A program made the translations under genes and the position numbers. The notes under the pieces are model-generated. The model did no database searches. It was not told the DNA's origin and saw only the letters and a list, made by a program, of their open reading frames with translations. A DNA stretch of 64,000 bases from contig NZ_CP095397.1 of assembly GCF_023008545.1 (NCBI RefSeq), forward strand, positions 3,523,199 to 3,587,198, read 5' to 3'. Of the stretch, positions 43,366-51,434 are shown one piece after another. Within the stretch, counting starts at the first letter, position 1. Each line of letters opens with the position of its first letter. Origin of the DNA: Natribaculum luteum (GTDB lineage: Archaea; Halobacteriota; Halobacteria; Halobacteriales; Natrialbaceae).

Positions 43366-44805
43366 ATGACAGACGAGCAAAACTACTCCCGCCTCTTCAT
43401 CGGGGGCGAATACGTCGCTGCATCGTCCGACGAGCATCTCACGAGCACCGATCCCGCCACGGGCGAACCGATCGCCGAGGTGGCGGCCGGAACCGAAGCC
43501 GACGTCGACCGGGCGGTCGCGGCCGCGAGTGATGCGTTCTCGGCCTGGCGAACGAAGTCCCCGGTAGAGCGCGGGCGGATCGTCGAGCGAGTCGGCGCGA
43601 TACTCCGGGAACGGACCGAGGAACTCGCACGCCTCGAGAGTCGCGATCAGGGCAAGCCGCTGTCACAGGCACGGCAGGACGTCGAGGGCGCCGCGCGGTA
43701 CTTCGAGTACTACGGCGGTGCGGCGGACAAACTCGAGGGCGAGAGTATTCCGCTCGGCCACGAGTCGCTGAACCTCACCGTTCGCGAACCGTACGGCGTA
43801 AGCGCTCAGATCATCCCCTGGAACTTCCCACTCAACATCACGGCTCGCGGTGTAGCGCCAGCACTCGTCGCCGGCAACACCGTCGTGGTCAAACCCGCTC
43901 CGACGACGCCGCTTACGGCGCTGGAGCTGGCCGAGTGCTGCCGAGAAGCCGGCATCCCCGACGGCGTCGTAAACGTCGTCACCGGCGAGACCGAACCCGG
44001 CGCGGCGCTCACGGCACACGACGGCGTCGACACCATCACGTTCACCGGCAGCGTCCCGACGGGGCAGGCCGTCATGACGTCGGCGGCCGAGACGATCACG
44101 CCCGTCACGCTCGAACTCGGCGGAAAGAATCCGGCGATCGTCATGCCAGACGCCGACCTCGAGGAAGCGGTCGACTGGATCGCCACCGGCATCTTCACCA
44201 ACGCCGGACAGATCTGTTCTGCCGCCGACCGCGCGATCGTCCACGAATCACGGTACGACGAGTTCGTCGACCACATCGTCGAGGTAGCCGAGTCGTACGA
44301 CCTCGGCCCCGGCGTCGACGACCCGGACATGGGGCCGCTCAACCACGCCGCCCACCTCGAGAAAGTCAAGCGGTACATCGACGTCGGGACCCGCGAAGGA
44401 GCGACCCTCGAGTGTGGCGGCGAGGCGCTCGATCGCGAGGGTCACTTTGTCCCGCCGACGGTGTTCTCGGACGTCGACCCCGGGATGCGTATCGCGAACG
44501 AGGAGATTTTCGGCCCCGTCCTCGCCGTCATCCCGTTCTCGGACCGCGACGAGGCCGTCGAGATCGCAAACGACGTCGAGTTTGGCCTCACCGGCGGCGT
44601 TTTCTCGAGGGACGTCAAACGAGCGCTCCGGATCGCCCGCGACGTCGAGGCGGGAAGCGTGTACGTCAACGAGTGGTTCGGCGACTCGAATCAGACGCCG
44701 TTCGGCGGCTTCAAGAAGAGCGGTATCGGTCGAGAGAAGGGACTCGAGGCGCTGGATTCCTATCTCCAGACGAAGCACGTCTCGGTAAACCTCGCGGAGC
44801 ACTGA
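43366..44805 (+). CDS. Aldehyde dehydrogenase (NAD(P)-dependent)
   Basis: A 479-residue member of the ALDH superfamily. The general base Glu is in ELGGKNPAIV and the nucleophile Cys in NAGQICSAADR; the cofactor region is PWNFPLNITARGVAPALVAGN, and EEIFGPVLAVIPF is near the C-terminus. The sequence group (succinate-semialdehyde/glycolaldehyde-like) oxidises small aldehydes; the exact substrate is open. The length is normal. Confidence 0.95.
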   Translation: MTDEQNYSRLFIGGEYVAASSDEHLTSTDPATGEPIAEVAAGTEADVDRAVAAASDAFSAWRTKSPVERGRIVERVGAILRERTEELARLESRDQGKPLSQARQDVEGAARYFEYYGGAADKLEGESIPLGHESLNLTVREPYGVSAQIIPWNFPLNITARGVAPALVAGNTVVVKPAPTTPLTALELAECCREAGIPDGVVNVVTGETEPGAALTAHDGVDTITFTGSVPTGQAVMTSAAETITPVTLELGGKNPAIVMPDADLEEAVDWIATGIFTNAGQICSAADRAIVHESRYDEFVDHIVEVAESYDLGPGVDDPDMGPLNHAAHLEKVKRYIDVGTREGATLECGGEALDREGHFVPPTVFSDVDPGMRIANEEIFGPVLAVIPFSDRDEAVEIANDVEFGLTGGVFSRDVKRALRIARDVEAGSVYVNEWFGDSNQTPFGGFKKSGIGREKGLEALDSYLQTKHVSVNLAEH

Positions 44806-44842
44806 CGGCCGACACCCCTCGAGTCCAGGACGGTGGCGGCCG

Positions 44843-44871
44843 GGGCTGGCATTTGGCCAGGGCTGGCATTT
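44843..44871 (+). repeat. Tandem direct repeat before the Mop gene
   Basis: GGGCTGGCATTT occurs twice, at 44843-44854 and 44860-44871, with a 17-bp period. A TATA-like CGTTAAC lies at about 44882-44888, 30 bp before the Mop gene start, so the repeats sit just upstream of the probable promoter. Confidence 0.45.
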
Positions 44872-44914
44872 CTGGGCAAATCGTTAACCCCGTGACTGAG
44901 ATAGGAACCGTCGC

Positions 44915-45121
44915 ATGACGCTGAGTGCACGAAACAGGCTCACCGGAACGGTACAGTCCGTCGAGACGAACGACCCGATTGCGGAAGTCGTCCTCGAACT
45001 GGACGACGGCCAGACCGTCGCCGCGATTATTACGAGCAACTCGGTCGACCGACTCGGACTGGCAGAAGGTGACGACGTCGACGCGGTGATCAAAGCGACG
45101 GAGGTACTGATCGACGCATAG
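44915..45121 (+). CDS. Mop/TOBE-domain molybdate-binding protein
   Basis: A 68-residue protein made of a single TOBE/Mop domain: LSARNRLTGTVQSVETNDPI, VLELDDGQTVAAIITSNSVD, and DAVIKATEVLIDA at the end, all typical of molbindins. Such proteins form hexamers that store molybdate or tungstate. The window also encodes an AOR-type tungstoenzyme, but it is 27 kb away. Confidence 0.9.
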   Translation: MTLSARNRLTGTVQSVETNDPIAEVVLELDDGQTVAAIITSNSVDRLGLAEGDDVDAVIKATEVLIDA

Positions 45122-45210
45122 CGATCCCACGCGAGCGAGACGGTGCAAAACCACGTAGCCGCCGTTCCGCCATCCGAAGGATTAGGTGGATCGGTGCCGC
45201 CGAGCCACGT

Positions 45211-45918
45211 ATGAACGTTCTCACCGACGACGTCGCGCGGTTCGTTCGCGCGGTCGGACCCGACCCGGACGAGACGTTACTCGAGATGGACGAGCACGCG
45301 GCCGCCGAGGGGTTCCCCCACGTCGGCCCCGAGGTCGGCGGGTTCCTGCGACTGCTCGCCCGGTTGACCGACGCCGAGCGAATCTTCGAGTTCGGCTCGG
45401 GTTACGGCTACTCCGCCTACTGGTTCGCCGACGCGCTGCCCGACGACGGCGAGGTCGTCCTCACGGAGGTCGACGAGGACGAACTCGAGTTGGCCCGCGA
45501 GTACATGGCAAAGGGTGGCTACGACGACGTCGCGCGGTACGAACTCGGCGACGCACTCGAGACCGTCGACCGCTACGACGGTCCCTTCGACGTCGTCCTG
45601 ATCGACCACCAGAAGTACCGGTACGTCGACGCCTTCGAGGCGGTCCGATCGAAGGTCCCCGTCGGCGGCGCGATCGTCGCCGACAACGCGATGCGGGCCG
45701 GCCCCATCCAGTTCGAGAAACTGCTCGAGATCGTCGAGAACGAGGCGAAAGCGAGACGCGGGCAGCGACCCGACGAGGACATCGAGGGCCCGGACGACGT
45801 CAACGAACACACCCGAGGCATCGCCGACTATCTCGAGGCGGTGACGGCGGATCCGGCCTTCGAGACGATCGCGTTGCCCCTCGGGGAGGGAATCGCGGTG
45901 AGCTATCGGATCGCCTGA
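45211..45918 (+). CDS. SAM-dependent O-methyltransferase
   Basis: A 235-residue class I methyltransferase. Motif I is FEFGSGYGYSAYWFA, the acidic residue after strand 2 is in VVLTEVDEDELELAREYM, and the metal/catechol-type block is FDVVLIDHQKYRYVDAF followed by GGAIVADNAMRAG. These match cation-dependent O-methyltransferases (caffeoyl-CoA/COMT-like). The substrate is unknown. The gene stands alone. Confidence 0.9.
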   Translation: MNVLTDDVARFVRAVGPDPDETLLEMDEHAAAEGFPHVGPEVGGFLRLLARLTDAERIFEFGSGYGYSAYWFADALPDDGEVVLTEVDEDELELAREYMAKGGYDDVARYELGDALETVDRYDGPFDVVLIDHQKYRYVDAFEAVRSKVPVGGAIVADNAMRAGPIQFEKLLEIVENEAKARRGQRPDEDIEGPDDVNEHTRGIADYLEAVTADPAFETIALPLGEGIAVSYRIA

Positions 45919-46029
45919 GATCGACGAACTGGCGGCGATCCTCTCGAGTCGCGTGAAAACGACCGGAACTGGCGGTGCTCTCGACCGAACCTCGCCTGTA
46001 TCACTTCCCAAGAGCCGAACCGCGACGCC

Positions 46030-46467
46030 CTAGAGGTCCAGGTCCTGGTCGAGGACCTGCTCTTCCGGCGACTCCGATCCCCGTTGTGCGCCGAGTTCGC
46101 GGAATCCGAGAAACGCCGTCGAGCCGCCGGCACCGAGGAGCATCGACCACGTCACGCCGTCGACGAGCGCGATCGTGGTGGCCCTCCCGCCGGGGGTGCT
46201 GGCCGCGACCGTCTCGAGGCCGACGAGGTACGCAAGCGAGAGGACGAGAAACGCACACCAGAGGCCGATCGAGAGGATCGCGAGTCGCTTCCTCGAGATC
46301 GTCCGTGCGTGCCGGGCGAGCGCGTAGACCCCGACCACAGCGAAGGACGTGGCGACGACAGTCCCCACTCCGGAGTCGAGAGACGGGTTCGTCGCGCCCG
46401 CTACGGCGAAAAAGCCGAGTGCCAGTGCGAGTCTGAACCGGTCCGAACGTTCGAGAGTCGGAATCAC
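46030..46467 (-). CDS. Haloarchaeal four-helix membrane protein
   Basis: A 145-residue protein with about four membrane helices (LALALGFFAVAGA, VVATSFAVVGVYALA, LAILSIGLWCAFLVLSLAYL, TTIALVDGVTWSMLLGAG) and an acidic tail. The start codon appears to be GTG at 46467. No characterised family is recognised. Confidence 0.65.
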   Translation of the reverse strand: MIPTLERSDRFRLALALGFFAVAGATNPSLDSGVGTVVATSFAVVGVYALARHARTISRKRLAILSIGLWCAFLVLSLAYLVGLETVAASTPGGRATTIALVDGVTWSMLLGAGGSTAFLGFRELGAQRGSESPEEQVLDQDLDL

Positions 46468-46563
46468 GTCGTCACCGATGTTGATGGGACGTGCACCCGG
46501 CCGTATAAATACCTGTTGGGTACCACGCTCGTCGGCTGCCGCCGGGCGTCGCTCGAGCCGCGG

Positions 46564-47358
46564 TCACCGCCTGCTTCCGGGCTGTGGATCGACGTGGGGG
46601 TCGGGAACCAGGTCGTCGAACGGCTGGTCGTCGAGCCACTCGAGCAGTGCCACGAGCTGGTCCGTCGCAGCCTCGAACAGCCGCTCGCCGATCTCGGGCG
46701 TCGCGTCGGTCTGGTCGCCGAAGACGCCGTTGTCGCTGATCTCCACGGAGTCGTACGAGACGCGCGCGCCGTGAAGGGTCGCCGGGACGTTCTCGAGGTC
46801 GGTCCGGCCGCCGTCGCGCGCGTCCTCGAGGCGCTCCTCTCGGACGAGGTCGCGGGCGATGTGCATGATCATCGCGGTCTCTTTCGGTCCGCCGTGGGGA
46901 CCGGGCGTCTCGAAGACCTCGTCGATGAGATCGGGGATCGACTCGTCCCACATCCACTCGACGGCGTAGGCAGTGCCGTCGTCGCGCAGCCGACGGCCCA
47001 CCTCGCGCAGGTGGTCGACGTTCCCCCCGTGGGCGTTGACGTAGACGATGCGGTCGATCCCATGGTAGGTGAGATTCCGCGAGAGGCTCTCGACGTAGTC
47101 CCGAAAGACCGGCGCGTCGACCCACGTCGTCCCGTGGAACTGCCGGTGGTGGGGACTGACGCCGACCGTCACGGGCGGCGTACAGAGGTGTCCCGTTCGG
47201 TCGGTCGCCGCGCGGGCGAGCGCCCGAGCGATCAGGTAGTCGGTCCCCTCGGGGAGGTGTGGCCCGTGCTGTTCGGTCGAGCCGAGCGGGACGACCGCGA
47301 GCGACTCGCCTGCGACGTACTCCTCGAGGTCTGGCCACGTCTCGTGGGCGAGATACAT
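46564..47358 (-). CDS. Creatininase family amidohydrolase
   Basis: A 264-residue protein with the family's metal-binding blocks: VVPLGSTEQHGPHLPEGTD near residue 22, HHRQFHGTTWV, IVYVNAHGGNVDHLREVG and GPHGGPKETAMIM. In Euryarchaeota one member (ArfB) deformylates the first intermediate of riboflavin and F420 synthesis; creatinine hydrolysis is improbable here. With cofD in the same window an ArfB role is attractive but unproven. The ATG at 47358 is preferred; a much longer open frame upstream is antisense to NikR. Confidence 0.82.
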   Translation of the reverse strand: MYLAHETWPDLEEYVAGESLAVVPLGSTEQHGPHLPEGTDYLIARALARAATDRTGHLCTPPVTVGVSPHHRQFHGTTWVDAPVFRDYVESLSRNLTYHGIDRIVYVNAHGGNVDHLREVGRRLRDDGTAYAVEWMWDESIPDLIDEVFETPGPHGGPKETAMIMHIARDLVREERLEDARDGGRTDLENVPATLHGARVSYDSVEISDNGVFGDQTDATPEIGERLFEAATDQLVALLEWLDDQPFDDLVPDPHVDPQPGSRR

Positions 47359-47478
47359 GCAGTGTGCGTGTGCCTCGTGGGAGAACGTCTTGTGCCTATC
47401 GGTACCAGTCGACGCCAGACGGCAGTGCCGTCTCTCTGACCGGGTCGAGAGCCGGCTCACAGCTCGCGTATGATAAGG

Positions 47479-47486
47479 GTTAATAC
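47479..47486 (+). promoter_or_regulatory. TATA-like element of nikR
   Basis: GTTAATAC is centred about 27 bp before the ATG at 47509; the gene appears leaderless. Confidence 0.45.
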
Positions 47487-47508
47487 TCGCACGGGCCCGA
47501 GTTGTTAT

Positions 47509-47937
47509 ATGGCAGTCGTCAGCGTCTCGATGCCGGACGAACTTCTCGAGCGGATCGACCAGTTCGCAGACGAGCACGGCTACACCGGCCGGAGCGAAGT
47601 CGTCAGGGAAGCTTCGCGAAATCTCCTGGGCGAGTTCGAGGACACCCGACTCGAGGATCGCGACCTGATGGGGATCGTCACGGTACTGTTCGACTACGAG
47701 ACGACGAGCGTCGAGGAACGGATGATGCAACTCCGTCACGAACACGAGGAGCTGGTCGCCTCGAACTTCCACAGTCACGTCGGCAACCACTACTGTATGG
47801 AACTGTTCGTCCTCGAGGGGACGCTCGAGGACATCTCGACGTTCGTCGGCAAGATCCGGGCGACGAAAGACGCGCTGACCGTCGATTACTCGGTGATTCC
47901 CGTCGACGACTTCGATCCGATCGCCCACCAGGGCTGA
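47509..47937 (+). CDS. nikR: NikR-type metal-responsive regulator
   Basis: A 142-residue regulator. The N-terminal ribbon-helix-helix ([34 protein letters not shown]) binds DNA. The ACT-like C-terminal domain carries the nickel ligands His77, His88, His90 and Cys96 ([10 protein letters not shown]), matching the NikR H-H-H-C site. In other organisms NikR represses nickel uptake genes; no nickel transporter is found nearby. The ATG at 47509 is preferred over an upstream in-frame start. Confidence 0.9.
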   Translation: MAVVSVSMPDELLERIDQFADEHGYTGRSEVVREASRNLLGEFEDTRLEDRDLMGIVTVLFDYETTSVEERMMQLRHEHEELVASNFHSHVGNHYCMELFVLEGTLEDISTFVGKIRATKDALTVDYSVIPVDDFDPIAHQG

Positions 47938-47964
47938 TACTGTCGGACAGCGCGATTCACACAT

Positions 47965-47987
47965 CGATCGCACGCGAGACGCGATCG
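47965..47987. repeat. Intergenic repeat, family 2, copy 2
   Basis: The core is CGATCGCACGCGAGACGCGATCG, with palindromic ends CGATCGC and GCGATCG. The similarity to copy 1 extends to roughly 47941-48003. It lies between nikR and the cupin gene. Confidence 0.6.
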
Positions 47988-48090
47988 GGGCGGTCACTGA
48001 CTGTTTTCCGGCCGTATGACTGTTGCCCGGTAGGACGAACGCGGCCTGCCGACGCCGGAGACGGACCGCAAACAGACAATAGTAGCGTGG

Positions 48091-48100
48091 TTTTACTATT
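48091..48100 (+). promoter_or_regulatory. TATA-like element of the cupin gene
   Basis: TTTTACTATT is centred 28 bp before the ATG at 48124. Confidence 0.45.
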
Positions 48101-48123
48101 TGCCCCTCGAAAAGGACGGTAGG

Positions 48124-48501
48124 ATGTCGTACACGAAGGTCAACTACGAAGACGTCGAGCAGGTATCGAACGCGATGCACTTTCTCGGAGAGCCACTCGA
48201 GACCGAACAGGTCGGCGTGACGATCGCCCGCTGTGACCCCGGCTGGAACAGCAGGCCACACGACCACACCGACAACGACCACGAGGAGGTCTACGTCCTC
48301 ATCGAGGGGAAGGCGACGGTCGTCGTCGACGGCGAAGCGGTCGAGATGGAGACCGGCGACGCGGTGTGGATCTCGCCGGAGTCGACGCGCCAGATCAAAA
48401 ACGGCGACCGCGAGAGCGCGTTCGTCCTCGTCAGCGCGCCGAGTATCGGCGACGAGAACGCCGAGAGCGATGACTGGCCGTTCGTCGGCCTGACCGGGTA
48501 G
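48124..48501 (+). CDS. Small cupin-domain protein
   Basis: A 125-residue single cupin. Motif 1 provides metal ligands in RPHDHTDNDHEEVYVLIEGKA (His pair and Glu), and motif 2 is DAVWISPESTRQI, in which the usual His is replaced. VVVDGEAVEMETGDAV is the intervening barrel. The metal and substrate are unknown. It follows nikR, but the family-2 repeat and a separate TATA-like box indicate its own transcript. Confidence 0.85.
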   Translation: MSYTKVNYEDVEQVSNAMHFLGEPLETEQVGVTIARCDPGWNSRPHDHTDNDHEEVYVLIEGKATVVVDGEAVEMETGDAVWISPESTRQIKNGDRESAFVLVSAPSIGDENAESDDWPFVGLTG

Positions 48502-48656
48502 AGCACGGTTGGAGGGGACGTAGCGGCCAGTCGTCGCTCTCGTCGAGGCTGAAACCGGGCGAGACGGTTTTGTACCTCCACGTCGTCGTCGAGGACGGGT
48601 GACCGCCGATTTACTCGAAACACCACGCTGCCATCTCGTTCGTCGTCGGCACGGCG

Positions 48657-49064
48657 GTGGCGTACGCGTTCTCGCCGATCGCTCTCTTCGGATACGAGGT
48701 TCCCGCTTTCTTCCTCGTCGCGTACGCGGTCGCCGCCGGTGTCCTGATCGATCTCGATCACTTCGTCATCGCCCGGATCAAGACGGGCAGCTGGGACGCC
48801 CTTCGATTCTGTCTCGAGAACCCCCGTACCGCCCTCGTCGACCAGGATGGAATCTTCGAACGGGGCGACGTCGGCGTCCTCTCGAGACTGTTGAGTCACC
48901 TCGTCATCGTCGGCGTACTGGCTCCCGTACTCGCACTCGAGAGCACCGAACTCGCCGTACTCACCGCCGCCGTCCTGTACGCACACCTCGTCAGCGACGT
49001 GGTGTGGGACATCTCACAGCTCCGCCGTCGAAACGAGACCTTCGTCACGCAGGTTCCGGATTGA
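48657..49064 (+). CDS. Membrane protein of the DUF457/YdjM-like hydrolase type
   Basis: The annotated 135 residues begin at GTG 48657. Hydrophobic segments alternate with the conserved acidic motif VLIDLDHFVIARIK and a late AHLVSDVVWDISQLRRR, as in membrane-bound metal-dependent hydrolase-like families. The coding pattern clearly continues upstream of the GTG (residues IYSKHHAAISFVVGTA from 48609), where HH and the N-terminal helix would lie, but no ATG, GTG or TTG exists between the stop at 48600 and 48657. The true start may be the ATT at 48609, or the gene may have suffered a start mutation. Confidence 0.7.
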   Translation: MAYAFSPIALFGYEVPAFFLVAYAVAAGVLIDLDHFVIARIKTGSWDALRFCLENPRTALVDQDGIFERGDVGVLSRLLSHLVIVGVLAPVLALESTELAVLTAAVLYAHLVSDVVWDISQLRRRNETFVTQVPD

Positions 49065-49346
49065 CGGCGGCGGCCGACCTCCGGTCGACGGTCGTTCCGA
49101 ACGCGTCGTACGTCTTCGCCTCGAGGCAGTCGAAATCGGCGACGGACCGCCGATTCGAGAGTAGCCACCCGACAGTCATCGCACACTGCTCGAGCGGCGC
49201 AGCCGGTACTGGCGAGGTACCGCCAGCACTGGCCGCCGAGTCGCGAGCAGTGTGTACACCGTTTCAGTTTCGCGATTCCTTTCCGGCGGTAGATCGGCGT
49301 CGTGTGGTGCCATTCGTCGTCGGCCAGATTTGACGTCCCCACACGG

Positions 49347-49430
49347 CTGATACGGGCTGCTGTCCCGCTTTGCCGCAGCGGCTGGGCGGGAGGCGGTCGC
49401 TGCGGGACGCCGTACCGCGGTCCGTATGAA
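49347..49430 (+). repeat. Intergenic palindromic repeat, family 1, copy C
   Basis: It begins CTGATACGGGCTGCTGTCCC and ends GGTCCGTATGAA. The two ends are themselves an imperfect inverted repeat (GATACGGGCTGC against CATACGGACCGC), and the interior pairs CCGCAGCG with CGCTGCGG. It aligns along its whole length with copy D at 30500-30588. Confidence 0.75.
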
Positions 49431-49686
49431 GGGCTTTCCCCTGTCATCCGTGTGAGTTCCGCTGTTGGGTCGTCGTGTCCGAACCTCGTTTGAGACGCCT
49501 CCCTCTAAAGTGGGAATCAAATTGAGATATCTCGAATCGTTCGCATCGTACTGGTGTCGGCCACACAGCCACGATGCGAGACTGTCTGATCGAGTAGTGA
49601 CGATCCGTACCGACGATTCAGACGGTCACCCAGAAGGCGAACACGGTCGATACTGCGCCGAGTTATGCGTAGCTCTGAAGCCGATC

Positions 49687-49716
49687 TAGTCAAATTTAGT
49701 TGTGTCGATTTGACTA
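49687..49716. terminator. Inverted repeat, possible terminator or operator
   Basis: TAGTCAAAT and ATTTGACTA form perfect 9-bp arms around a 12-bp centre in a low-GC zone. No gene is close upstream on the plus strand, so a regulatory site is as likely as a terminator. Confidence 0.3.
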
Positions 49717-49914
49717 CCGCAATCCGAAAGAAACCACTCAGAGAAGCCGACTTCGATTAGCTACGCTCTTGGCGTCAGTGTTCCGCCCTACAGCGCCGAT
49801 AAATCGGGATTCGGGGGTTATCACGTGGTGTGGATCAGTTTGCCAGAGGACCGGATAGCCCATCATACTCGGACCGATCGGTGAAAACGAATCGAATATT
49901 ATCGAAACGTATTT

Positions 49915-49927
49915 GTGTCAAACCGAA
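49915..49927 (+). promoter_or_regulatory. Shared 13-bp motif upstream of the thioredoxin-ArsP operon
   Basis: GTGTCAAACCGAA starts 140 bp before the ATG of the thioredoxin-fold gene. Nearly the same sequence starts 139 bp before the arsR ATG (51296-51308). It is a candidate operator of the ArsR-type regulator, or a shared promoter element. Confidence 0.35.
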
Positions 49928-50054
49928 AAATGGCGATATGTATGGCAGCTCCGGAACCTGGCGAGACCGTGACCGCCACAGGTCGAACGAGTTCAGTCGC
50001 CCGTGGCAGTGTCTACAGTCGCGCTCACGGTGTTGGAGCGGCCAGAGGTGAACG

Positions 50055-50297
50055 ATGAAAATCACGATCTACGGACCAGACGGTTGTAGCAACTGTTCGA
50101 ACCTGAAAGACAAAACGCAGAACGTCGTCGACGAGCACGGATTCGACGCCGAGGTCAAGAAGGAAGGCGACACCGTGAAGCTTGCCGAGAAAGGCATCAT
50201 GTCGACACCCGGGTTCGAAATCGACGACGAGATGGTGTTCACTGGGTCGAATCCATCTGAAGCAGAACTGAAAGAGTACATCGAGGAGCGCCTGTAG
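50055..50297 (+). CDS. Thioredoxin-fold small redox protein (CxxC)
   Basis: An 80-residue protein: MKITIYGPDGCSNC with the redox pair Cys11 and Cys14, cis-Pro region MSTPGFEIDDEMV, and a C-terminal helix. This is the redox-active disulfide protein 2/thioredoxin_3 family, found beside DUF318/ArsP permeases. It may deliver electrons or trivalent thiol-bound metalloid to the permease. Its stop is 5 bp before the permease start, so the two form an operon. Confidence 0.9.
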   Translation: MKITIYGPDGCSNCSNLKDKTQNVVDEHGFDAEVKKEGDTVKLAEKGIMSTPGFEIDDEMVFTGSNPSEAELKEYIEERL

Positions 50298-50302
50298 CCG
50301 AG

Positions 50303-51232
50303 ATGGTCTTCGAGCAGTTTGCGACGTGGGTCGTCGATACCCTCGGCCTGACCGGTGCACCCAGAGCAGCAGTCCACTTCTGGGTCTACGATACGTTGAA
50401 AATCGTCACGCTGCTGGTGGCGGTGATCTTCGGTGTCGGCTACCTGCGGACGTACTTCCCGCCAGAGAAAATCAGAGATTACCTCGCGGGCAAGCGGGCG
50501 ATTACCGGCTACCTCCTCGCCGCACTGCTCGGCATCGTCTCGCCGTTCTGTTCGTGCTCGACGATTCCGATATTCCTCGGCATGGTCGGGGCAGGTATCC
50601 CGTTTGGCATCACGATGACGTTCCTCGCCGTCTCCCCGATGATTAACGAGGCCGCACTCGTCGTTCTCCCAGGTGTCGTCGGGTTCGAACTGACGGCACT
50701 GTACGCTGTAAGCGGCATCACCATCGGAATGACGAGCGGGTTCGTCCTGAACAAGGCCGGCCTCGACAGGTACATCAAAGAGTTCGATTTCGGCAATTCG
50801 GACGTCGACATCGACGAGCCAACGCACAGAGAACGTGCACGACAGGCGTACGTCGAAGCGAAAGACATCATCACCGACATCCTCCCGTACGTCGTGGTCG
50901 GTGTTGGACTCGGAGCAGCCATCCACGGCTTCGTTCCACAGGCGATCGTGACCGGGTACCTGTCTGGACCGCTTGGTGTCTTCGGCGCGGTCGCCGTCGG
51001 CGTGCCGATCTACACGAACATCCTCGGCGTGATCCCGGTCGTCGAATCGCTCATCGGGAAGGGACTGCCCGTTGGTACGGGACTCGCGTTCATGATGTCC
51101 GTCGCCGCACTCTCGCTCCCGCAGTTCATGATCCTCAAGAAGGTGATGGAAAAGGAACTCATCGTATCGTTTGCGGTGACAGTCGCTACGGGTATCATGA
51201 TTATCGGGCTACTGTTCAACCTCCTTCTTTGA
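50303..51232 (+). CDS. ArsP-like permease (DUF318/COG0701)
   Basis: A 309-residue membrane protein with about eight helices. The hallmark GIVSPFCSCSTIPIFLGMV carries Cys83 and Cys85 in a membrane helix. A second matching half has GVPIYTNILGVIPVVESLIG. Bacterial ArsP members export trivalent organoarsenicals, and others in the family are uncharacterised. With the redox protein in front and an ArsR gene behind, a metalloid-resistance role is likely but the ion is not proven. Confidence 0.88.
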   Translation: MVFEQFATWVVDTLGLTGAPRAAVHFWVYDTLKIVTLLVAVIFGVGYLRTYFPPEKIRDYLAGKRAITGYLLAALLGIVSPFCSCSTIPIFLGMVGAGIPFGITMTFLAVSPMINEAALVVLPGVVGFELTALYAVSGITIGMTSGFVLNKAGLDRYIKEFDFGNSDVDIDEPTHRERARQAYVEAKDIITDILPYVVVGVGLGAAIHGFVPQAIVTGYLSGPLGVFGAVAVGVPIYTNILGVIPVVESLIGKGLPVGTGLAFMMSVAALSLPQFMILKKVMEKELIVSFAVTVATGIMIIGLLFNLLL

Positions 51233-51295
51233 GATAGTCGATCCCAATATATCCCTTCGCGAGGTGGTGCACAGGCCAGTGACCGCAACCGATTA

Positions 51296-51308
51296 GTGCC
51301 AAACCGAA
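51296..51308 (+). promoter_or_regulatory. Shared 13-bp motif upstream of arsR
   Basis: GTGCCAAACCGAA, one mismatch to 49915-49927, starts 139 bp before the arsR ATG. Confidence 0.35.
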
Positions 51309-51434
51309 CATCATCGATTTGTGGGTGCAGGACATCGACTAGCACGTTGCCACACACCGAAGGACCAGAGTTGACCCGAGATACGAGTAGATACTTCACG
51401 GGAGACGCGAAATAAGAGACAAACAGACGGAAGA

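Larger units (their letters stand above)
49065..50054. other. Long intergenic region with repeats and possible remnants
   Basis: About 1 kb without a convincing gene. On the minus strand, 49056-49340 has protein-like stretches in two frames. One is Cys-rich (KRCTHCSRLGGQCWRYLAST, then CDDC). The other reads MTVGWLLSNRRSVADFDCLE and ends at about 49056. They could be the remains of a zinc-ribbon protein. Then come family-1 repeat copy C, an inverted repeat at 49687-49716, and an AT-rich promoter zone at about 49880-49945. Confidence 0.45.

Noticed and set aside
46084-47439. A 451-codon plus-strand ORF
   Set aside because: Antisense shadow of the membrane protein and creatininase genes.
49830-50051. 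73-codon plus-strand ORF upstream of the thioredoxin-fold gene
   Set aside because: Composition is unlike coding DNA of this genome, and it covers the putative regulatory zone.
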